Below, piece after piece: positions 30,856 to 41,850 of a stretch of DNA of 64,000 bases. Both the position numbers and the translations under genes were made by a program. The stretch lies in NCBI RefSeq assembly GCF_002902845.1, contig NZ_PPTF01000019.1, forward strand, positions 1 through 64,000. The letters are read 5' to 3'. Numbering within the stretch: position 1 is the first letter of the stretch; each line of letters starts with the position of its first letter. The DNA is from Chromobacterium sinusclupearum (GTDB taxonomy: Bacteria > Pseudomonadota > Gammaproteobacteria > Burkholderiales > Chromobacteriaceae). The notes beneath the pieces are model-generated. The model was not told the origin of the DNA. It saw only the letters and a program-made list of their open reading frames with translations, and ran no database searches.

Positions 30856-32289
30856 TCAACCGTGCAACGCGCGCTTGTCGGCGGCGAGCGCGGCTTCGTG
30901 CACCACTTCGGACAAGGACGGGTGGGCGTGGACAATGCGCGCCAGGTCTTCGCTGGCGGCCTTGAACTCCATCGACACCACGCCCTCGCTCACCAGCTCG
31001 GACACCATCGGGCCTATCATGTGCAGGCCCAGGATGCGGTCGGTCTTGGCGTCGGCCAGTATCTTGACCATGCCCTGCGCCTGGCCCAGGCCCAGCGCGC
31101 GGCCGTTGGCGCCGAAGCCGGAAGTGCCCTTCTTGTACTCGATGCCCTCGGCTTTCAGCTGCTCCTCGGTCTTGCCGACCCAGGCGATTTCCGGCGAGGT
31201 GTAGATCACCCACGGAATCACGCCGAAATCGACATGCGGCTTCTGGCCAGCGATGCGCTCGGCCACGGCCACGCCCTCTTCCGACGCCTTGTGCGCCAGC
31301 ATCGGGCCACGCACCACGTCGCCGATCGCCCACACATTGGGCAGATTGCTATGGCAGTGCTCGTCCACGGCGACGAAGCCGCGCTCGTCCAGCTGCAGGC
31401 CCACCACCTCGGCGCCCAGGCCCTGGGTGTTCGGCACGCGGCCGATGGACACGATCAGCTTGTCGAACTCGGCCTTCACCGCTTCGCCGTTCAGTTCGTA
31501 ATTGACGGTGACGCTCTTCTTGCCGGTCTTGATCTCGCCGATCTTCACGCCCAGCTTGATGTCCAGGCCGGTGTCCTTGGTCAGCGTCTTGAACGCTTCC
31601 TTGGCGATCTGTTGGTCGGCGGCCGCCAGGAAGGTCGGCATCGCTTCCAGAATGGTCACTTCGGCGCCCAGACGCTTCCAGACGCTACCCATTTCCAGGC
31701 CGATCACGCCGGCGCCGATCACGCCCAAGCGCTTGGGCACCGCCGTCAGCGCCAGCGCGCCTTCGTTGTCCAGCACCAGCTGGTTGTCGGTGGCCAGACC
31801 CGGCAACGCGCGCGGGCTGGAGCCGGTGGCCACGATCACGTGGACGGCTTCCAGGGTATCCACCACCGCGCCATTGTCGGTGACTTCGATCAGCCACTTG
31901 TCGCCCTGGCGGCCCTTGAAGCTGGCCAGGCCATGGATGTTGGCGACCTTGTTCTTCTTGAACAGGAAGCTGATGCCGGCGGCGTTCTTGGTGATGATCT
32001 CGGTCTTGCGGGCCAGCATCTGGCCCACATCCATCTTGGCGCCGGACACGCTGATGCCGTGTTTGGCGAAATCATGCTGCACGGCGTGGAAGTTTTCCGA
32101 CGACTGCAGCAGCGCCTTGGACGGAATGCAACCGACGTTCAGGCAGGTGCCGCCGAGGGAAGGCTTGCCTTCCGGGTTCTTGAACAGGTCCACGCAAGCG
32201 GTGTTGAAGCCCAGCTGGGCCGCGCGGATGGCCGCGACATAACCGCCGGGACCGCCGCCGATCACTACCACATCAAACTGTTGGCTCAT
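30856..32289 (-). CDS. lpdA: Dihydrolipoyl dehydrogenase (E3)
   Basis: The 477-residue flavoprotein reoxidises lipoamide of the 2-oxoglutarate dehydrogenase complex. FAD binding is at [21 protein letters not shown], the redox disulfide in [16 protein letters not shown], the NAD site in [20 protein letters not shown], and the C-terminal base pair in [13 protein letters not shown]. No lipoyl domain is fused to it. The MSQQFDVVV start excludes 19 residues. It sits after sucB with one small gene between them, typical of the odhL arrangement in betaproteobacteria. Confidence 0.95.
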   Translation of the reverse strand: MSQQFDVVVIGGGPGGYVAAIRAAQLGFNTACVDLFKNPEGKPSLGGTCLNVGCIPSKALLQSSENFHAVQHDFAKHGISVSGAKMDVGQMLARKTEIITKNAAGISFLFKKNKVANIHGLASFKGRQGDKWLIEVTDNGAVVDTLEAVHVIVATGSSPRALPGLATDNQLVLDNEGALALTAVPKRLGVIGAGVIGLEMGSVWKRLGAEVTILEAMPTFLAAADQQIAKEAFKTLTKDTGLDIKLGVKIGEIKTGKKSVTVNYELNGEAVKAEFDKLIVSIGRVPNTQGLGAEVVGLQLDERGFVAVDEHCHSNLPNVWAIGDVVRGPMLAHKASEEGVAVAERIAGQKPHVDFGVIPWVIYTSPEIAWVGKTEEQLKAEGIEYKKGTSGFGANGRALGLGQAQGMVKILADAKTDRILGLHMIGPMVSELVSEGVVSMEFKAASEDLARIVHAHPSLSEVVHEAALAADKRALHG

Positions 32290-32305
32290 GGGATTTCCCT
32301 TGGGG

Positions 32306-32491
32306 TCAGGCCTTGCCGACTTTGAACAGCAAGGCCCCGAAAGCAATCATGAACAGCGCGATGACGATCTTGCCGAACAGGTTGTAATAGCTCTCCCGCA
32401 CGCCTTGCTGGCGCTTTTTCCAGGTCAGGAAAAGCAGCGCCACGCCAGCCAGTACCGAGGCGAGTGCGTAAAGCCAATCCGGCAGATTCAT
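32306..32491 (-). CDS. Small two-helix membrane protein between sucB and lpdA
   Basis: The 61-residue protein [20 protein letters not shown]... has two predicted membrane helices (about 7-23 and 38-57) joined by a basic loop ([16 protein letters not shown]). It starts 53 bases after sucB and ends 16 bases before lpdA. Its position inside the E2-E3 pair suggests a real gene cotranscribed with them. Function is unknown; I do not recognise the family. Confidence 0.6.
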   Translation of the reverse strand: MNLPDWLYALASVLAGVALLFLTWKKRQQGVRESYYNLFGKIVIALFMIAFGALLFKVGKA

Positions 32492-32544
32492 GTTTACTCC
32501 GTTCGTGAAATATCAGACAGGCCGGCTTGCGCCGGCCCGGTTCA

Positions 32545-33801
32545 TCACAGGTCGAGCAGCAGACGCGCCGGATCCTCGATGGCGTCCTTGATGGCCACCA
32601 GGCTCAGCACCGCTTCGCGACCGTCGATGATGCGGTGGTCGTAGGATTGGGCAAGATACATCATCGGGCGCACCACCACTTGACCGTTCTCAACCACGGC
32701 GCGCTCCTTGGTGGCATGCATGCCCAGGATCGCCGATTGCGGCGGGTTGATGATGGGGGTGGACATCATCGAGCCGAAAGTGCCGCCGTTGGAGATGGTG
32801 TAAGTGCCGCCGGTCAGCTCTTCCACGGTCAGCTTGCCTTCCTGGGCGCGCTTGCCGAAGTCGGCGATCTGCTTCTCGATCTCGGCCAGGGACAGCTGGT
32901 CGGCGTTGCGGATCACCGGCACCACCAGGCCGCGCGGGCTGCCCACGGCCACGCCCACGTCAAAGTAGCCGTGGTAAACGATGTCGTTGCCATCCACCGA
33001 AGCGTTGACGATGGGATATTTCTTCAGCGCGGCAACCACGGCCTTGACGAAGAAGCCCATGAAGCCCAGCTTGATGCCGTGCTCTTTCTCGAACTTCTCT
33101 TTGTACTTGTTGCGCAGGTCCATCACCGGCTTCATGTTCACTTCATTGAAGGTGGTGAGGATGGCGTTGGTCTGTTGGCTCATGACCAGACGTTCGGCCA
33201 CGCGCTGGCGCAGACGCGACATCGGCACGCGCTGCTCCGGACGGCCGGACAGGATGCCGGCGACGTTGACGGCGGACGGCGTGGAAGCCAGGGCGACGCC
33301 GGCGTTGGCGGCCGGGGCGATCACCGGACCGGCCTGCGACGGCGCGGCCGACTTGGCGGCGGCTTGCACGTCTTCCTTCAACACGCGGCCATCGCGGCCG
33401 GAGCCGGCCACTTTGGACAGATCAACGCCGGTTTCGGCGGCCAGTTTGGCGGCGGACGGCATCGCGGCAGCGCCGGCAACCGGGGCGGCGGCTTGAACCG
33501 GAGCCGGCGCAGCGGCGGGCGCCGGGGCGGCGGCAGCGGCCGGAGCGGCTGCGCCTGCCTTGGCGGCGGTGTCGATCTTGGCGATCAGCTGGCCAGAGGT
33601 CACGGTCGCGCCATCCTGCTGGACGATTTCCACCAGCACGCCGGCTTGCGGCGCCGGCAGTTCCAGCACCACCTTGTCGGTTTCCAGGTCGATCAGGTTT
33701 TCGTCGCGGTTGACGAATTCGCCGACCTTCTTGTGCCAGCTCATCAGCGTGGCTTCGGATACGGATTCCGGCAGTTGCGGAACTTGGACTTCAATCAGCA
33801 T
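32545..33801 (-). CDS. sucB: Dihydrolipoyl succinyltransferase (E2)
   Basis: The 418-residue E2 core has one N-terminal lipoyl domain with the lipoylated lysine in [11 protein letters not shown] (about 43), an Ala/Pro linker, the peripheral-subunit binding domain ([34 protein letters not shown]) and the catalytic domain with [13 protein letters not shown] near the end. The start [14 protein letters not shown] is chosen because GGAGAAG precedes it; MEKN upstream has no good site. Confidence 0.96.
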   Translation of the reverse strand: MLIEVQVPQLPESVSEATLMSWHKKVGEFVNRDENLIDLETDKVVLELPAPQAGVLVEIVQQDGATVTSGQLIAKIDTAAKAGAAAPAAAAAPAPAAAPAPVQAAAPVAGAAAMPSAAKLAAETGVDLSKVAGSGRDGRVLKEDVQAAAKSAAPSQAGPVIAPAANAGVALASTPSAVNVAGILSGRPEQRVPMSRLRQRVAERLVMSQQTNAILTTFNEVNMKPVMDLRNKYKEKFEKEHGIKLGFMGFFVKAVVAALKKYPIVNASVDGNDIVYHGYFDVGVAVGSPRGLVVPVIRNADQLSLAEIEKQIADFGKRAQEGKLTVEELTGGTYTISNGGTFGSMMSTPIINPPQSAILGMHATKERAVVENGQVVVRPMMYLAQSYDHRIIDGREAVLSLVAIKDAIEDPARLLLDL

Positions 33802-33853
33802 GTTCTTCTCCATGGAGGAGCGGCCGCGATGCCGCCCCTTTTCTCTCATTGGC

Positions 33854-36682
33854 TCAGCGGGAAACCGTCATCGCTTCTTCGACGAAGGCCTTCAACTGGG
33901 CGACGTGCTTGCTCATATAACCTACGGCCGGCGAGGCGGACGACGGACGGCCGGCGAACGACAGCTGCTGCTTGGCGTTCAGCAGGCCTTCCAGGCGATG
34001 GCGGATCTGGTACCAGGCGCCCTGGTTGCGCGGCTCTTCCTGCACCCACATCACTTCCTTGGCCTGGGTGAAGCGCGCCAGTTCGGCGGCCACCTGCTCG
34101 GTCGGGAACGGATACAGCTGCTCGATGCGCACGATGGCCACTTCGTCTTCCAGCCCGCGTTCCTTGCGGCCGGCGGCGAGGTCGTAGTACACCTGGCCGG
34201 CGCACAGCACCACGCGCTTGACCTTCTTCGGATCCTTGGCCACGGCATCGCCAATCACCGGGCGGAAGCTGCCGGTGGTCAGGTCTTCGATCGGGCTCAT
34301 GGAGTCCTTGAAGCGCAGCAGGCGCTTGGACAGGAAGATCACCAGCGGCTTGCGGTACGGACGCAGCACCTGGCGGCGCAGCATGTGGAACATCTGCGCG
34401 GCTTCGGACGGCATCACCACCTGCATATTGTGCTCGGCGCACAGCTGCAGCCAACGCTCGACGCGGGCGGACGAGTGTTCCGGGCCCTGGCCGTCGTAGC
34501 CGTGCGGCAGGATGGTGGTCAGGCCGCACAGACGGCCCCACTTGGTCTCGCCGGAGGAGATGAACTGGTCGATGGCTACCTGGGCGCCGTTGGCGAAGTC
34601 GCCGAACTGCGCTTCCCAGATCACCAGCTGATCCGGCGCGGAGCAGGCGTAGCCGTACTCGTAGGCCAGCACCGCTTCTTCGTTCAGGATGGAGTCGATC
34701 ACCAGGAAGTCGCCCTGGTTGTCGGACATATTGCGCAGCGGCACATAGGCGCCCTGGTCCCAGCGTTCGCGGTTCTGGTCGTGCAGCACGGCGTGGCGGT
34801 GGCTGAAGGTGCCGCGGCCGGAGTCTTCGCCGGAGATGCGCACGCCGAAGCCGTTGGTCACCAGGGAGGCGTAGGCCAGCGTCTCGGCCATGCCCCAGTC
34901 CACGTTCTGCTCGCCTGCGGCCATCGCCTTGCGGGCGGCCAGCACCTTCTGCACCGTCGGGTGCAGCTTGAAGCCGTCCGGCAGCGTGGTGAACTTGTCG
35001 GTCAGGCGCTGGATGTCGGCCAGCGGCAAGGAGGTGTCGGTCGGATGCGCCCAGTGGGTGCCCAGGTACTGGCTGAAGTCCAGCGCGTGCTCGCGCTTGT
35101 AATTGGACAGCGTGGTCTGCTCCACGTGTTCGCCCTTGTCCAGCGCGTCGCGGTAGGCCTGGATCAGCGCGTCGGCTTCCTCGGCCTTCAGCACGCCTTC
35201 CTGCACCAGACGCTCGGCATACATGGCGCGCACGCCTTGATGCTTGGCGATCTTCTTGTACATCATCGGCTGGGTCAGGAACGGGTCGTCGCCCTCGTTG
35301 TGGCCGAGCTTGCGGTAGCACACCAGATCGATGACCACGTCCTTCTTGAAGGTCATGCGGTAGTCCAGCGCGGCCTGCATCACGTAGCACACGGCTTCCG
35401 GATCGTCGCCGTTCACGTGCAGGATAGGCGCCTCGATCATCTTGGCCACGTCGGTACAGTACATCGTGGAGCGGATGTCGCGGGTGTCCGAAGTGGTGAA
35501 GCCCACCTGGTTGTTGATGACGATGTGGATGGTGCCGCCGGTGCCGTAGCCGCGGGTCTGCGACAGGTTGAAGGTGCCCTGGTTGACGCCCAGACCGCCG
35601 AAGGCGGAGTCGCCGTGAATCAGCACCGGCACCACGGTCTTGCGCTCATTGTCCTTGCGGCGCTGCTGGCGCGCGCGCACCGAGCCTTCCACCACCGGGT
35701 TGACGATTTCCAGGTGCGAGGGGTTGAACGCCAGCGACACGTGCATCGGTCCGTTGGCGGTCGGGATGTCGGACGAGAAGCCCATGTGGTACTTCACGTC
35801 GCCGGAAGCCATCTGCTGGGCGGCCTTGCCTTCGAATTCGGCGAACAGGTCGCGCGGCTGCTTGCCCAGGGTGTTGACCAGCACGTTCAGGCGGCCGCGG
35901 TGGGCCATGCCGATGATCAGTTCCTGCACGCCCTGTTCGGTGGCGTTCTGGATCAGGTGGTCCAGCGCGGCGATGGTGGATTCGCCGCCTTCCAGCGAGA
36001 AGCGCTTCTGGCCGACATACTTGGTATGCAGATAACGCTCCAGCGTCTCGGCCGCGGTGATCTGCTTCAGGATGCGCTGCTTCTTGGCCGCGTCGTAGCG
36101 CGGGGTGGACAGATCGCCCTCGAAGCGCTTTTGCACCCAGTGCTTCTCGTCGGACTGGGTGATGTGCATGTACTCCACGCCGATATTGCCGCAGTAGGTC
36201 TGCTTCAGGCGGGACAGGATGTCGGACAGCGGCAGCTTCTGCGCGCCCACCAGCGAACCGGCGTTGAACTGCACCGCCATGTCGGCGTCGGTCAGGCCGT
36301 GGGTGGCCGGGTCCAGTTCGCGCACGATGGCCTGGTCCATCCGCTTCAGCGGGTCCAGATTGGCCTGGCGCGAACCCAGCACGCGGTAGGCCGAGATCAG
36401 CTTCAGCACGCCCACTTGCTTCTGCATCGCCTCCCAGTCGGTGGCGGCGGCGGTGCGCTGGCCGGTCAAGGGCTTCTTGGCCAGCTGGATGAACGACTCC
36501 TGGATCGGCAGGTGCGGCACGTCGCGCTCGGCGGCGCCCGGCGCTTGCGCCAGCTTGTCGAAGTAATCGCGCCACTCGTGCGGCACGGACGTGGCGTCAG
36601 CGAGGTACTGTTCGTACAGCTCCTCGATGAACGGGGCATTCCCGCCGAACAGGTAGGAATGGCTGTACATGGATTGCATCAT
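33854..36682 (-). CDS. sucA: 2-oxoglutarate dehydrogenase E1
   Basis: The 942-residue thiamine diphosphate enzyme decarboxylates 2-oxoglutarate and hands succinyl to SucB. The N-terminal motif ([21 protein letters not shown]) binds E2. The cofactor region shows [31 protein letters not shown] and the [10 protein letters not shown] stretch. C-terminal transketolase-like parts include [20 protein letters not shown]. It starts the suc part, 146 bases after gltA, and a palindrome lies in that gap. Confidence 0.96.
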   Translation of the reverse strand: MMQSMYSHSYLFGGNAPFIEELYEQYLADATSVPHEWRDYFDKLAQAPGAAERDVPHLPIQESFIQLAKKPLTGQRTAAATDWEAMQKQVGVLKLISAYRVLGSRQANLDPLKRMDQAIVRELDPATHGLTDADMAVQFNAGSLVGAQKLPLSDILSRLKQTYCGNIGVEYMHITQSDEKHWVQKRFEGDLSTPRYDAAKKQRILKQITAAETLERYLHTKYVGQKRFSLEGGESTIAALDHLIQNATEQGVQELIIGMAHRGRLNVLVNTLGKQPRDLFAEFEGKAAQQMASGDVKYHMGFSSDIPTANGPMHVSLAFNPSHLEIVNPVVEGSVRARQQRRKDNERKTVVPVLIHGDSAFGGLGVNQGTFNLSQTRGYGTGGTIHIVINNQVGFTTSDTRDIRSTMYCTDVAKMIEAPILHVNGDDPEAVCYVMQAALDYRMTFKKDVVIDLVCYRKLGHNEGDDPFLTQPMMYKKIAKHQGVRAMYAERLVQEGVLKAEEADALIQAYRDALDKGEHVEQTTLSNYKREHALDFSQYLGTHWAHPTDTSLPLADIQRLTDKFTTLPDGFKLHPTVQKVLAARKAMAAGEQNVDWGMAETLAYASLVTNGFGVRISGEDSGRGTFSHRHAVLHDQNRERWDQGAYVPLRNMSDNQGDFLVIDSILNEEAVLAYEYGYACSAPDQLVIWEAQFGDFANGAQVAIDQFISSGETKWGRLCGLTTILPHGYDGQGPEHSSARVERWLQLCAEHNMQVVMPSEAAQMFHMLRRQVLRPYRKPLVIFLSKRLLRFKDSMSPIEDLTTGSFRPVIGDAVAKDPKKVKRVVLCAGQVYYDLAAGRKERGLEDEVAIVRIEQLYPFPTEQVAAELARFTQAKEVMWVQEEPRNQGAWYQIRHRLEGLLNAKQQLSFAGRPSSASPAVGYMSKHVAQLKAFVEEAMTVSR

Positions 36683-36732
36683 GGTCTGGCTACCCTTTGT
36701 CTGGATGTTGCAGCATTTGCGCAAAGCGCTAT

Positions 36733-36749
36733 GGCAAGACGGTCTTGCC
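36733..36749. promoter_or_regulatory. Perfect palindrome upstream of sucA, operator candidate
   Basis: GGCAAGAC-G-GTCTTGCC is a perfect inverted repeat 51-67 bases before the sucA ATG. Its AAGAC/GTCTT half-sites also occur in the palindrome before the GntR gene at 42628, in the opposite order. A shared regulator is possible. Confidence 0.4.
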
Positions 36750-36777
36750 GCAGCGCTCTGAGAGCCTTCAGCGGCTC

Positions 36778-36799
36778 AAAAAAGGGCTGGTCGAAGCCC
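36778..36799 (-). terminator. Terminator after gltA
   Basis: On the minus strand GGGCT-TCGACC-AGCCC is followed by TTTTTT, about 29 bases past the gltA stop. The stem is short (five base pairs, extendable), so termination may be partial and sucA may also receive read-through. Confidence 0.6.
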
Positions 36800-36827
36800 C
36801 CGCTTCAACCAACCCTGCTTCTTCAAA

Positions 36828-38117
36828 TCAGCGCTTGGCGATGTCCACGAAATCGCGACGCTCGGCGCCGGTGTACAGCTGGCGCGGACGGCCGATCTTC
36901 ATGCCCGGATCGCCGATCATTTCGTTCCAGTGCGCGATCCAGCCCACGGTGCGGGCCAGCGCGAAGATCGGGGTGAACATGGAAACCGGGATGCCGATGG
37001 CGGACAGCACGATGCCGGAGTAGAAATCCACGTTCGGATACAGCTTGCGCTCGATGAAGTACGGGTCGGACAGCGCGATCTTTTCCAGCTCCATCGCCAG
37101 CTTGAACTTCGGGCTGTCCTGCAGGCCCAGTTCCTTCAGCACTTCGTCGCAGGTGTGCTTCATGATGGCGGCGCGCGGGTCCATGTTCTTGTACACGCGG
37201 TGGCCGAAGCCCATCAGCTTGTAGCGCTTGTCCTTCACGCCCTGCATGAAGTCGGCCACGTTATCCACGGAACCGATCTCGTCCAGCATCTTCAGCACGG
37301 CTTCGTTGGCGCCGCCGTGGGACGGGCCCCACAGGCAGGCGATGCCGGCCGCGATGCAGGCGAACGGGTTGGCGCCGGAGGAGCCGGCCAGACGCACGGT
37401 GGAGGTGGAGGCGTTCTGCTCGTGGTCGGCGTGCAGGGTGAAGATGCGGTCCAGCGCGCGAGCCAGCACCGGGTTCACCTTGTACTCTTCGCACGGGGTG
37501 GAGAACATCATGTGCAGGAAGTTTTCCGCGTAGGTCAGGCCATTCTTCGGATACGAGAACGGCAGGCCCTTGTTGTAGCGGTAAGCCTGGGCGGCGATGG
37601 TCGGCAGCTTGGCGATCAGGCGGTGGGCCGAGATGCGGCGGTGTTCCGGATTGGAGATGTCCAGCGAGTCATGGTAGAAGGCGGACAGCGCGCCCACCAC
37701 GCCCACCATCACGGCCATCGGGTGCGCGTCGCGGCGGAAACCCTTGAACAGGCTCATCAGCTGGTCGTGCAGCATGTTGTGGCGCATCACGCCGCGTTCG
37801 AATTCCTTGCGCTGGGCGGTGGTCGGCAGTTCGCCGTTCAGCAGCAGATAGCAGACTTCGAGATAGTCGCTCTTCTCCGCCAGTTGTTCGATCGGGTAGC
37901 CACGGTAGTACAGCTGGCCCAGATCGCCGTCGATGAAGGTGATCTTGGATTCGCAGCTGGCGGTAGCCAGGAAGCCGGGGTCAAACGTGAACATGCCGGT
38001 CTTGCCAAAGGCGCGGATGTCGACAACGTCCGGACCCAGGGTGCCCTCGAGGACCGGCAGGTCCAGCGTTTCCTTACCCTCGTTGTAGCTGAGCGTTACT
38101 TTGCGATTCGTTTCCAC
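36828..38117 (-). CDS. gltA: Citrate synthase
   Basis: The 429-residue type II citrate synthase condenses acetyl-CoA with oxaloacetate. Catalytic residues lie in [28 protein letters not shown] and [15 protein letters not shown] assign a GTG start at 38117 ([12 protein letters not shown]), since GGGAG lies seven bases before it and the length then equals E. coli GltA plus two; the upstream ATG (38195) would overlap the sdhE side. It follows sdhE by 52 bases. Confidence 0.95.
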   Translation of the reverse strand: METNRKVTLSYNEGKETLDLPVLEGTLGPDVVDIRAFGKTGMFTFDPGFLATASCESKITFIDGDLGQLYYRGYPIEQLAEKSDYLEVCYLLLNGELPTTAQRKEFERGVMRHNMLHDQLMSLFKGFRRDAHPMAVMVGVVGALSAFYHDSLDISNPEHRRISAHRLIAKLPTIAAQAYRYNKGLPFSYPKNGLTYAENFLHMMFSTPCEEYKVNPVLARALDRIFTLHADHEQNASTSTVRLAGSSGANPFACIAAGIACLWGPSHGGANEAVLKMLDEIGSVDNVADFMQGVKDKRYKLMGFGHRVYKNMDPRAAIMKHTCDEVLKELGLQDSPKFKLAMELEKIALSDPYFIERKLYPNVDFYSGIVLSAIGIPVSMFTPIFALARTVGWIAHWNEMIGDPGMKIGRPRQLYTGAERRDFVDIAKR

Positions 38118-38169
38118 AGCAATACTCCCAGTCGTTATTTCGTTGTTGTTAGTGTGGTCGTGGCGGCCG

Positions 38170-38418
38170 TCACAGCGATCGCAGGATCGCGACAATGGCC
38201 ATTTGTTCCGGATCGTCGAGATCGGCCTTGCCGTTTACGACATCCAGGAAGTCAGTGTCAGGCAGATCAAGCAGGCTCCGGTAGGCGTCGATCTCGGCCG
38301 GGGACAGCCGCTCGAACGGGCCGGCGAAGAATTTCTCCAGCACCAGGTCGAGTTCGAGCAGGCCCCGGCGCGAACGCCAGCGGATCCGTTTCAGTTCGAT
38401 CGGATCGTATCCGGTCAT
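38170..38418 (-). CDS. sdhE: Succinate dehydrogenase assembly factor SdhE
   Basis: The 82-residue protein helps attach FAD to SdhA. The family motif RGxxE is present in [15 protein letters not shown]. The start overlaps the sdhB stop by four bases, so the two are translationally coupled. It is a typical betaproteobacterial sdhCDAB-sdhE-gltA order. Confidence 0.93.
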   Translation of the reverse strand: MTGYDPIELKRIRWRSRRGLLELDLVLEKFFAGPFERLSPAEIDAYRSLLDLPDTDFLDVVNGKADLDDPEQMAIVAILRSL

Positions 38419-39125
38419 ACCGCGCGCCTAACCATCAGGTCCTTGATCTTGCCGATGGCCTTGGTCGGGTTCAGACCCTTGGGGCAGACATCGACGCAGT
38501 TCATGATGGTGTGGCAGCGGAACAGACGGTACGGGTCTTCCAGATTGTCCAGACGCTCGTTAGTGGCTTCGTCGCGGGTGTCCGCGATGAAGCGGTAGGC
38601 GGCCAAGAGGCCGGCCGGGCCGACGAACTTGTCCGGGTTCCACCAGAACGACGGGCAGGACGTGGAGCAGCACGCGCACAGGATGCACTCGTACAGGCCG
38701 TCCAGCTCCTTGCGATCTTCCGGCGACTGGCGGCGCTCGCGTTCCGGCGGCGGCGTGTCGTTGATCACGTACGGCTTGATCGAGTGGTACTGCTTGAAGA
38801 ACTGCGCCATGTCCACGATCAGGTCGCGCACCACCGGCAGGCCCGGCAGCGGACGCAGCTCGATCGGCTGCTTCAGCGTGCGGAAGTCGGTCAGGCAAGC
38901 CAGACCGTTCTTGCCGTTGATGTTCATGGCGTCGGAGCCGCAGACGCCTTCGCGACAGGAGCGGCGGAAGGACAGCGTGTCGTCCTTGGTTTTCAGCTTG
39001 ACCAGGGCGTCCAGGAGCTTGTGCTCGGTGGCGTCCATGTCGATGCTGATCTCCTGCATGTACGGCTTGGCATCCTTGTCCGGATCGTAGCGGTAGATGC
39101 TGAATTTGACAGTTTCGGTAGTCAT
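38415..39125 (-). CDS. sdhB: Succinate dehydrogenase iron-sulfur subunit
   Basis: The 236-residue subunit carries three clusters: [2Fe-2S] in [20 protein letters not shown], [4Fe-4S] in [12 protein letters not shown] and [3Fe-4S] in [17 protein letters not shown]. It links SdhA to the membrane anchors. Length equals the family norm. It starts 13 bases after sdhA ends. Confidence 0.97.
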   Translation of the reverse strand: MTTETVKFSIYRYDPDKDAKPYMQEISIDMDATEHKLLDALVKLKTKDDTLSFRRSCREGVCGSDAMNINGKNGLACLTDFRTLKQPIELRPLPGLPVVRDLIVDMAQFFKQYHSIKPYVINDTPPPERERRQSPEDRKELDGLYECILCACCSTSCPSFWWNPDKFVGPAGLLAAYRFIADTRDEATNERLDNLEDPYRLFRCHTIMNCVDVCPKGLNPTKAIGKIKDLMVRRAV

Positions 39126-39138
39126 CTCTGTTCAACCC

Positions 39139-40914
39139 TTAGTAGGAGCGGGCCTTCAACTTGATCGTTTCGACAGTCAGCGGCTGCAGGTTCACCGGCT
39201 TGTATTCCAGACGGTTGCCGTCGCGGAACCACAGGGTGTGCTTGAGCCAGTTCTTGTCGTCGCGGCCGTTCGGGGTTTCCGGGGTGTCCGGCGCGTCGTC
39301 GCGCACGTGGGCGCCGCGGCTCTCGGTGCGGGCATTGGCGCTGATCATGGTGGACTTGGCCACTTCGATCAGGTTTTCCAGCTCCAGCGCCTCGATGCGG
39401 GCGGTGTTGAATACCTTCGACTTGTCGCCGATCTCGGTCTTCGCCACCATCTTTTCCACTTCCAGAATCTTGTCCACGCCTTCGGCCAGCATGTCCTTGA
39501 AGCGGAACACGCCGCAGTGCGCCTGCATCACGCGCTGCATCTCGGCGCGCGCCTCATGCACCTGCACGCCGTTGGTTTGACCGTCCAGGCGCGCCACGCG
39601 GGCGACGGAGCGCTCCACGTCGGCCATCGCCAATTCCGGCAGGTCTTCCGGCTGCTTCTTGATGAAGTCGATCATCGAGTTGGCCGAGCTCTTGCCGAAT
39701 ACCAGCAAGTCCAGCAGCGAGTTGGTGCCCAGGCGGTTGGCGCCGTGCACCGAGGCGCAGGCCACTTCGCCGGCGGCGTAGAAGCCATGCACCGGCTCGC
39801 CGTGCACCACCACTTCGCCGTGGTAGTTGGTGGGGATGCCGCCCATCTGGTAGTGGCAGGTCGGCACCACCGGGATCGGGGCCTTGATCGGGTCCACGCC
39901 GGCGAACTTGATGGAGATTTCGCGAATGCCCGGCAGCTTGGACATGATCACCTCGGGGTCGAGGTGGGTAATGTCCAGCAAGACGTGATCCTTGTTCGGA
40001 CCGCAGCCGCGGCCTTCGTTGATCTCGGACACCATGGCGCGCGACACCACGTCGCGGGAAGCCAAATCCTTGGCGTTCGGCGCGTAACGCTCCATGAAGC
40101 GCTCGCCGGAGCTGTTGCGCAGAATGCCGCCTTCGCCGCGCACGCCTTCGGTGATCAGCACGCCCGCGCCGGCCACGCCGGTCGGGTGGAACTGCCAGAA
40201 CTCCATGTCTTCCAGCGGGATGCCGGCGCGGGCGGCCATGCCCAGGCCGTCGCCGGTATTGATGAAGGCATTGGTGGACGACGCGAAGATGCGGCCGGCG
40301 CCGCCGGTGGCGAACAAGGTGGCCTTGGCCTGGAACACTACGATCTCGGAGGTTTCCATTTCCATGGCCACTACGCCCTGCACGCGGCCTTCGGCGTCGC
40401 GGATCAGGTCCAGCGCCATCCATTCCACGAAGAAGTGGGTGTTGGCGCGCACATTGCGCTGATACAGCGCGTGCAGCATGGCGTGGCCGGTACGGTCGGC
40501 GGCGGCGCAGGCGCGGCGCACCGGCTTGCCTTCGCCGAATTCCGACATATGGCCGCCGAACGGACGCTGGTAAATGGTGCCGTCCGGGTTGCGGTCGAAC
40601 GGCATGCCGAAGTGTTCCAGCTCCACCACCACCTTCGGCGCCTCGCGGCACATGAATTCGATGGCGTCCTGGTCGCCCAGCCAGTCCGAACCCTTCACGG
40701 TGTCGTACATGTGCCAGTGCCAGTTGTCCGGCTCGGAGTTGCCGAGCGAGGCGGACACGCCGCCCTGGGCGGCCACGGTGTGGGAACGGGTCGGGAATAC
40801 CTTGGACAGCACGGCGGTTTTCAGGCCGGCTTCCGACAGTTGCAGCGCGGCGCGCATCCCTGCGCCGCCAGCGCCCACGACAACTGCATCAAAATGACGA
40901 ATGGCGATACCCAT
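39139..40914 (-). CDS. sdhA: Succinate dehydrogenase flavoprotein subunit
   Basis: The 591-residue subunit oxidises succinate with covalently bound FAD. The dinucleotide site VVVGAGGAGMRAALQL is followed by SHTVAAQGG, whose histidine carries the flavin. MPFDRNPDGTIYQRPFGG and the catalytic HFRDG-like arginine region lie further on. The MGIAIRHFDAV start overlaps the sdhD stop by one base (TAATG), indicating coupled translation. Confidence 0.97.
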   Translation of the reverse strand: MGIAIRHFDAVVVGAGGAGMRAALQLSEAGLKTAVLSKVFPTRSHTVAAQGGVSASLGNSEPDNWHWHMYDTVKGSDWLGDQDAIEFMCREAPKVVVELEHFGMPFDRNPDGTIYQRPFGGHMSEFGEGKPVRRACAAADRTGHAMLHALYQRNVRANTHFFVEWMALDLIRDAEGRVQGVVAMEMETSEIVVFQAKATLFATGGAGRIFASSTNAFINTGDGLGMAARAGIPLEDMEFWQFHPTGVAGAGVLITEGVRGEGGILRNSSGERFMERYAPNAKDLASRDVVSRAMVSEINEGRGCGPNKDHVLLDITHLDPEVIMSKLPGIREISIKFAGVDPIKAPIPVVPTCHYQMGGIPTNYHGEVVVHGEPVHGFYAAGEVACASVHGANRLGTNSLLDLLVFGKSSANSMIDFIKKQPEDLPELAMADVERSVARVARLDGQTNGVQVHEARAEMQRVMQAHCGVFRFKDMLAEGVDKILEVEKMVAKTEIGDKSKVFNTARIEALELENLIEVAKSTMISANARTESRGAHVRDDAPDTPETPNGRDDKNWLKHTLWFRDGNRLEYKPVNLQPLTVETIKLKARSY

Positions 40915-41258
40915 TACAGCCCCCAAACCACTTTAACGGAATAGATGAAACAGGAAACCAGCCAGACGATGGTGAACACGTGCAGCGCCAGGCGGATGCC
41001 CACCGGCTTCACGTAGTCCATCCATACGTCGCGGATGCCTACCCATACGTGCAGGAACAGCGCCAGCAGCGAAACCTGGGTGAACAACTGCACCCAGGTA
41101 TGGCTGAACAATTCTTTCCAGCTGTCAAAACCGGACGGCAGCGACAGCAGGAACAGCGCCATCGCCACGGTGTAGATCACCATGATCACGGCGGTGACGC
41201 GCTGCATCACCCAATCGCGCAGGCCGTAGCCGGCGCCGACAACAATGCGGTTTACCAT
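40914..41258 (-). CDS. sdhD: Succinate dehydrogenase membrane anchor SdhD
   Basis: The 114-residue protein has three membrane helices and the heme/quinone-site pattern LLALFLHVWVGIRDVWMDYVKP, with the heme histidine in LHVW. It overlaps sdhC by seven bases. It anchors SdhAB and forms part of the ubiquinone pocket. Confidence 0.94.
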   Translation of the reverse strand: MVNRIVVGAGYGLRDWVMQRVTAVIMVIYTVAMALFLLSLPSGFDSWKELFSHTWVQLFTQVSLLALFLHVWVGIRDVWMDYVKPVGIRLALHVFTIVWLVSCFIYSVKVVWGL

Positions 41259-41629
41259 AGAGCGATGCCTCCCAGAACCAGCGTCAGCAGCAGGCTGACG
41301 GCCAGCACGGTTTTCGCGGTGGCGCGGGCGGTCTCCAGCTCGAGACCCTTGTGAACGTCAAGGAACAGAAAACGGATGCCGGCGCAGAAGTGGTGCATGT
41401 ACGCCCAGATCAGGCCCAGCAATACCAGTTTCATCAGCGGGTGGGAGACTACGGCGCGGTAGGTTTCAAACGACTCGGCGGAGCTGAGCGAACCGTGCAG
41501 CAGATAGATCAACAGCGGGAGGGAAAAGAACAACGCCACACCACTGACCCGGTGCAGGATGGAGACGAAGCCCGGCACGGGCAGTCTGATCCTGGCCAAG
41601 TCCAGATGCTTCGGTCTTTGCTTCTGCAT
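41252..41629 (-). CDS. sdhC: Succinate dehydrogenase cytochrome b556 subunit SdhC
   Basis: The 125-residue protein begins MQKQRPKHLDLARIRLPVPG and has three helices. The signature SILHRVSGVALFF holds quinone-site residues and YMHHFCAGIRFLFLD the heme histidine. It is the first gene of the sdh operon. Its 5' region, up to the GntR gene, contains a long perfect palindrome at 41746-41776. Confidence 0.95.
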   Translation of the reverse strand: MQKQRPKHLDLARIRLPVPGFVSILHRVSGVALFFSLPLLIYLLHGSLSSAESFETYRAVVSHPLMKLVLLGLIWAYMHHFCAGIRFLFLDVHKGLELETARATAKTVLAVSLLLTLVLGGIALW

Positions 41630-41745
41630 AAGGCTTTCCTTGGATGTTTTTGTGACCAAGTGGGTTATCAAACGCCGCGCCCACCCGGACGCGCCGCCAG
41701 GCAGACTCAAACCTTTATCTCTGGTCCGATGCCTGCCCTTACCTG

Positions 41746-41776
41746 GCATATTGCAAAGCATGCGTTTGCAATATGC
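41746..41776. promoter_or_regulatory. 31-base perfect palindrome upstream of sdhC
   Basis: GCATATTGCAAA and TTTGCAATATGC are perfect 12-base arms with a seven-base spacer, 117-147 bases before the sdhC ATG and about 75 bases past the GntR stop. It is either an operator for the sdh promoter or a leader/terminator hairpin. No T tract follows on the minus strand. Confidence 0.5.
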
Positions 41777-41850
41777 GCGGGGGATTCTAACAAATGTCGG
41801 CTTAGGACGCTGCCCGCTCGCCGTTTAATCCAAATCAAAGCGCCGGCGCC

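Noticed and set aside
33560..36976. Plus-strand ORF of 1138 codons
   Set aside because: It lies antisense to sucA/sucB and is open only because of high-GC codon bias. Its translation is low-complexity (His/Val/Gln/Gly-rich) with no domain.
36930..39164. Plus-strand ORF of 744 codons
   Set aside because: Antisense to gltA, sdhE and sdhB; composition typical of a shadow frame.
39097..40944. Plus-strand ORF of 615 codons
   Set aside because: Exact antisense of sdhA, which has full flavoprotein motifs.
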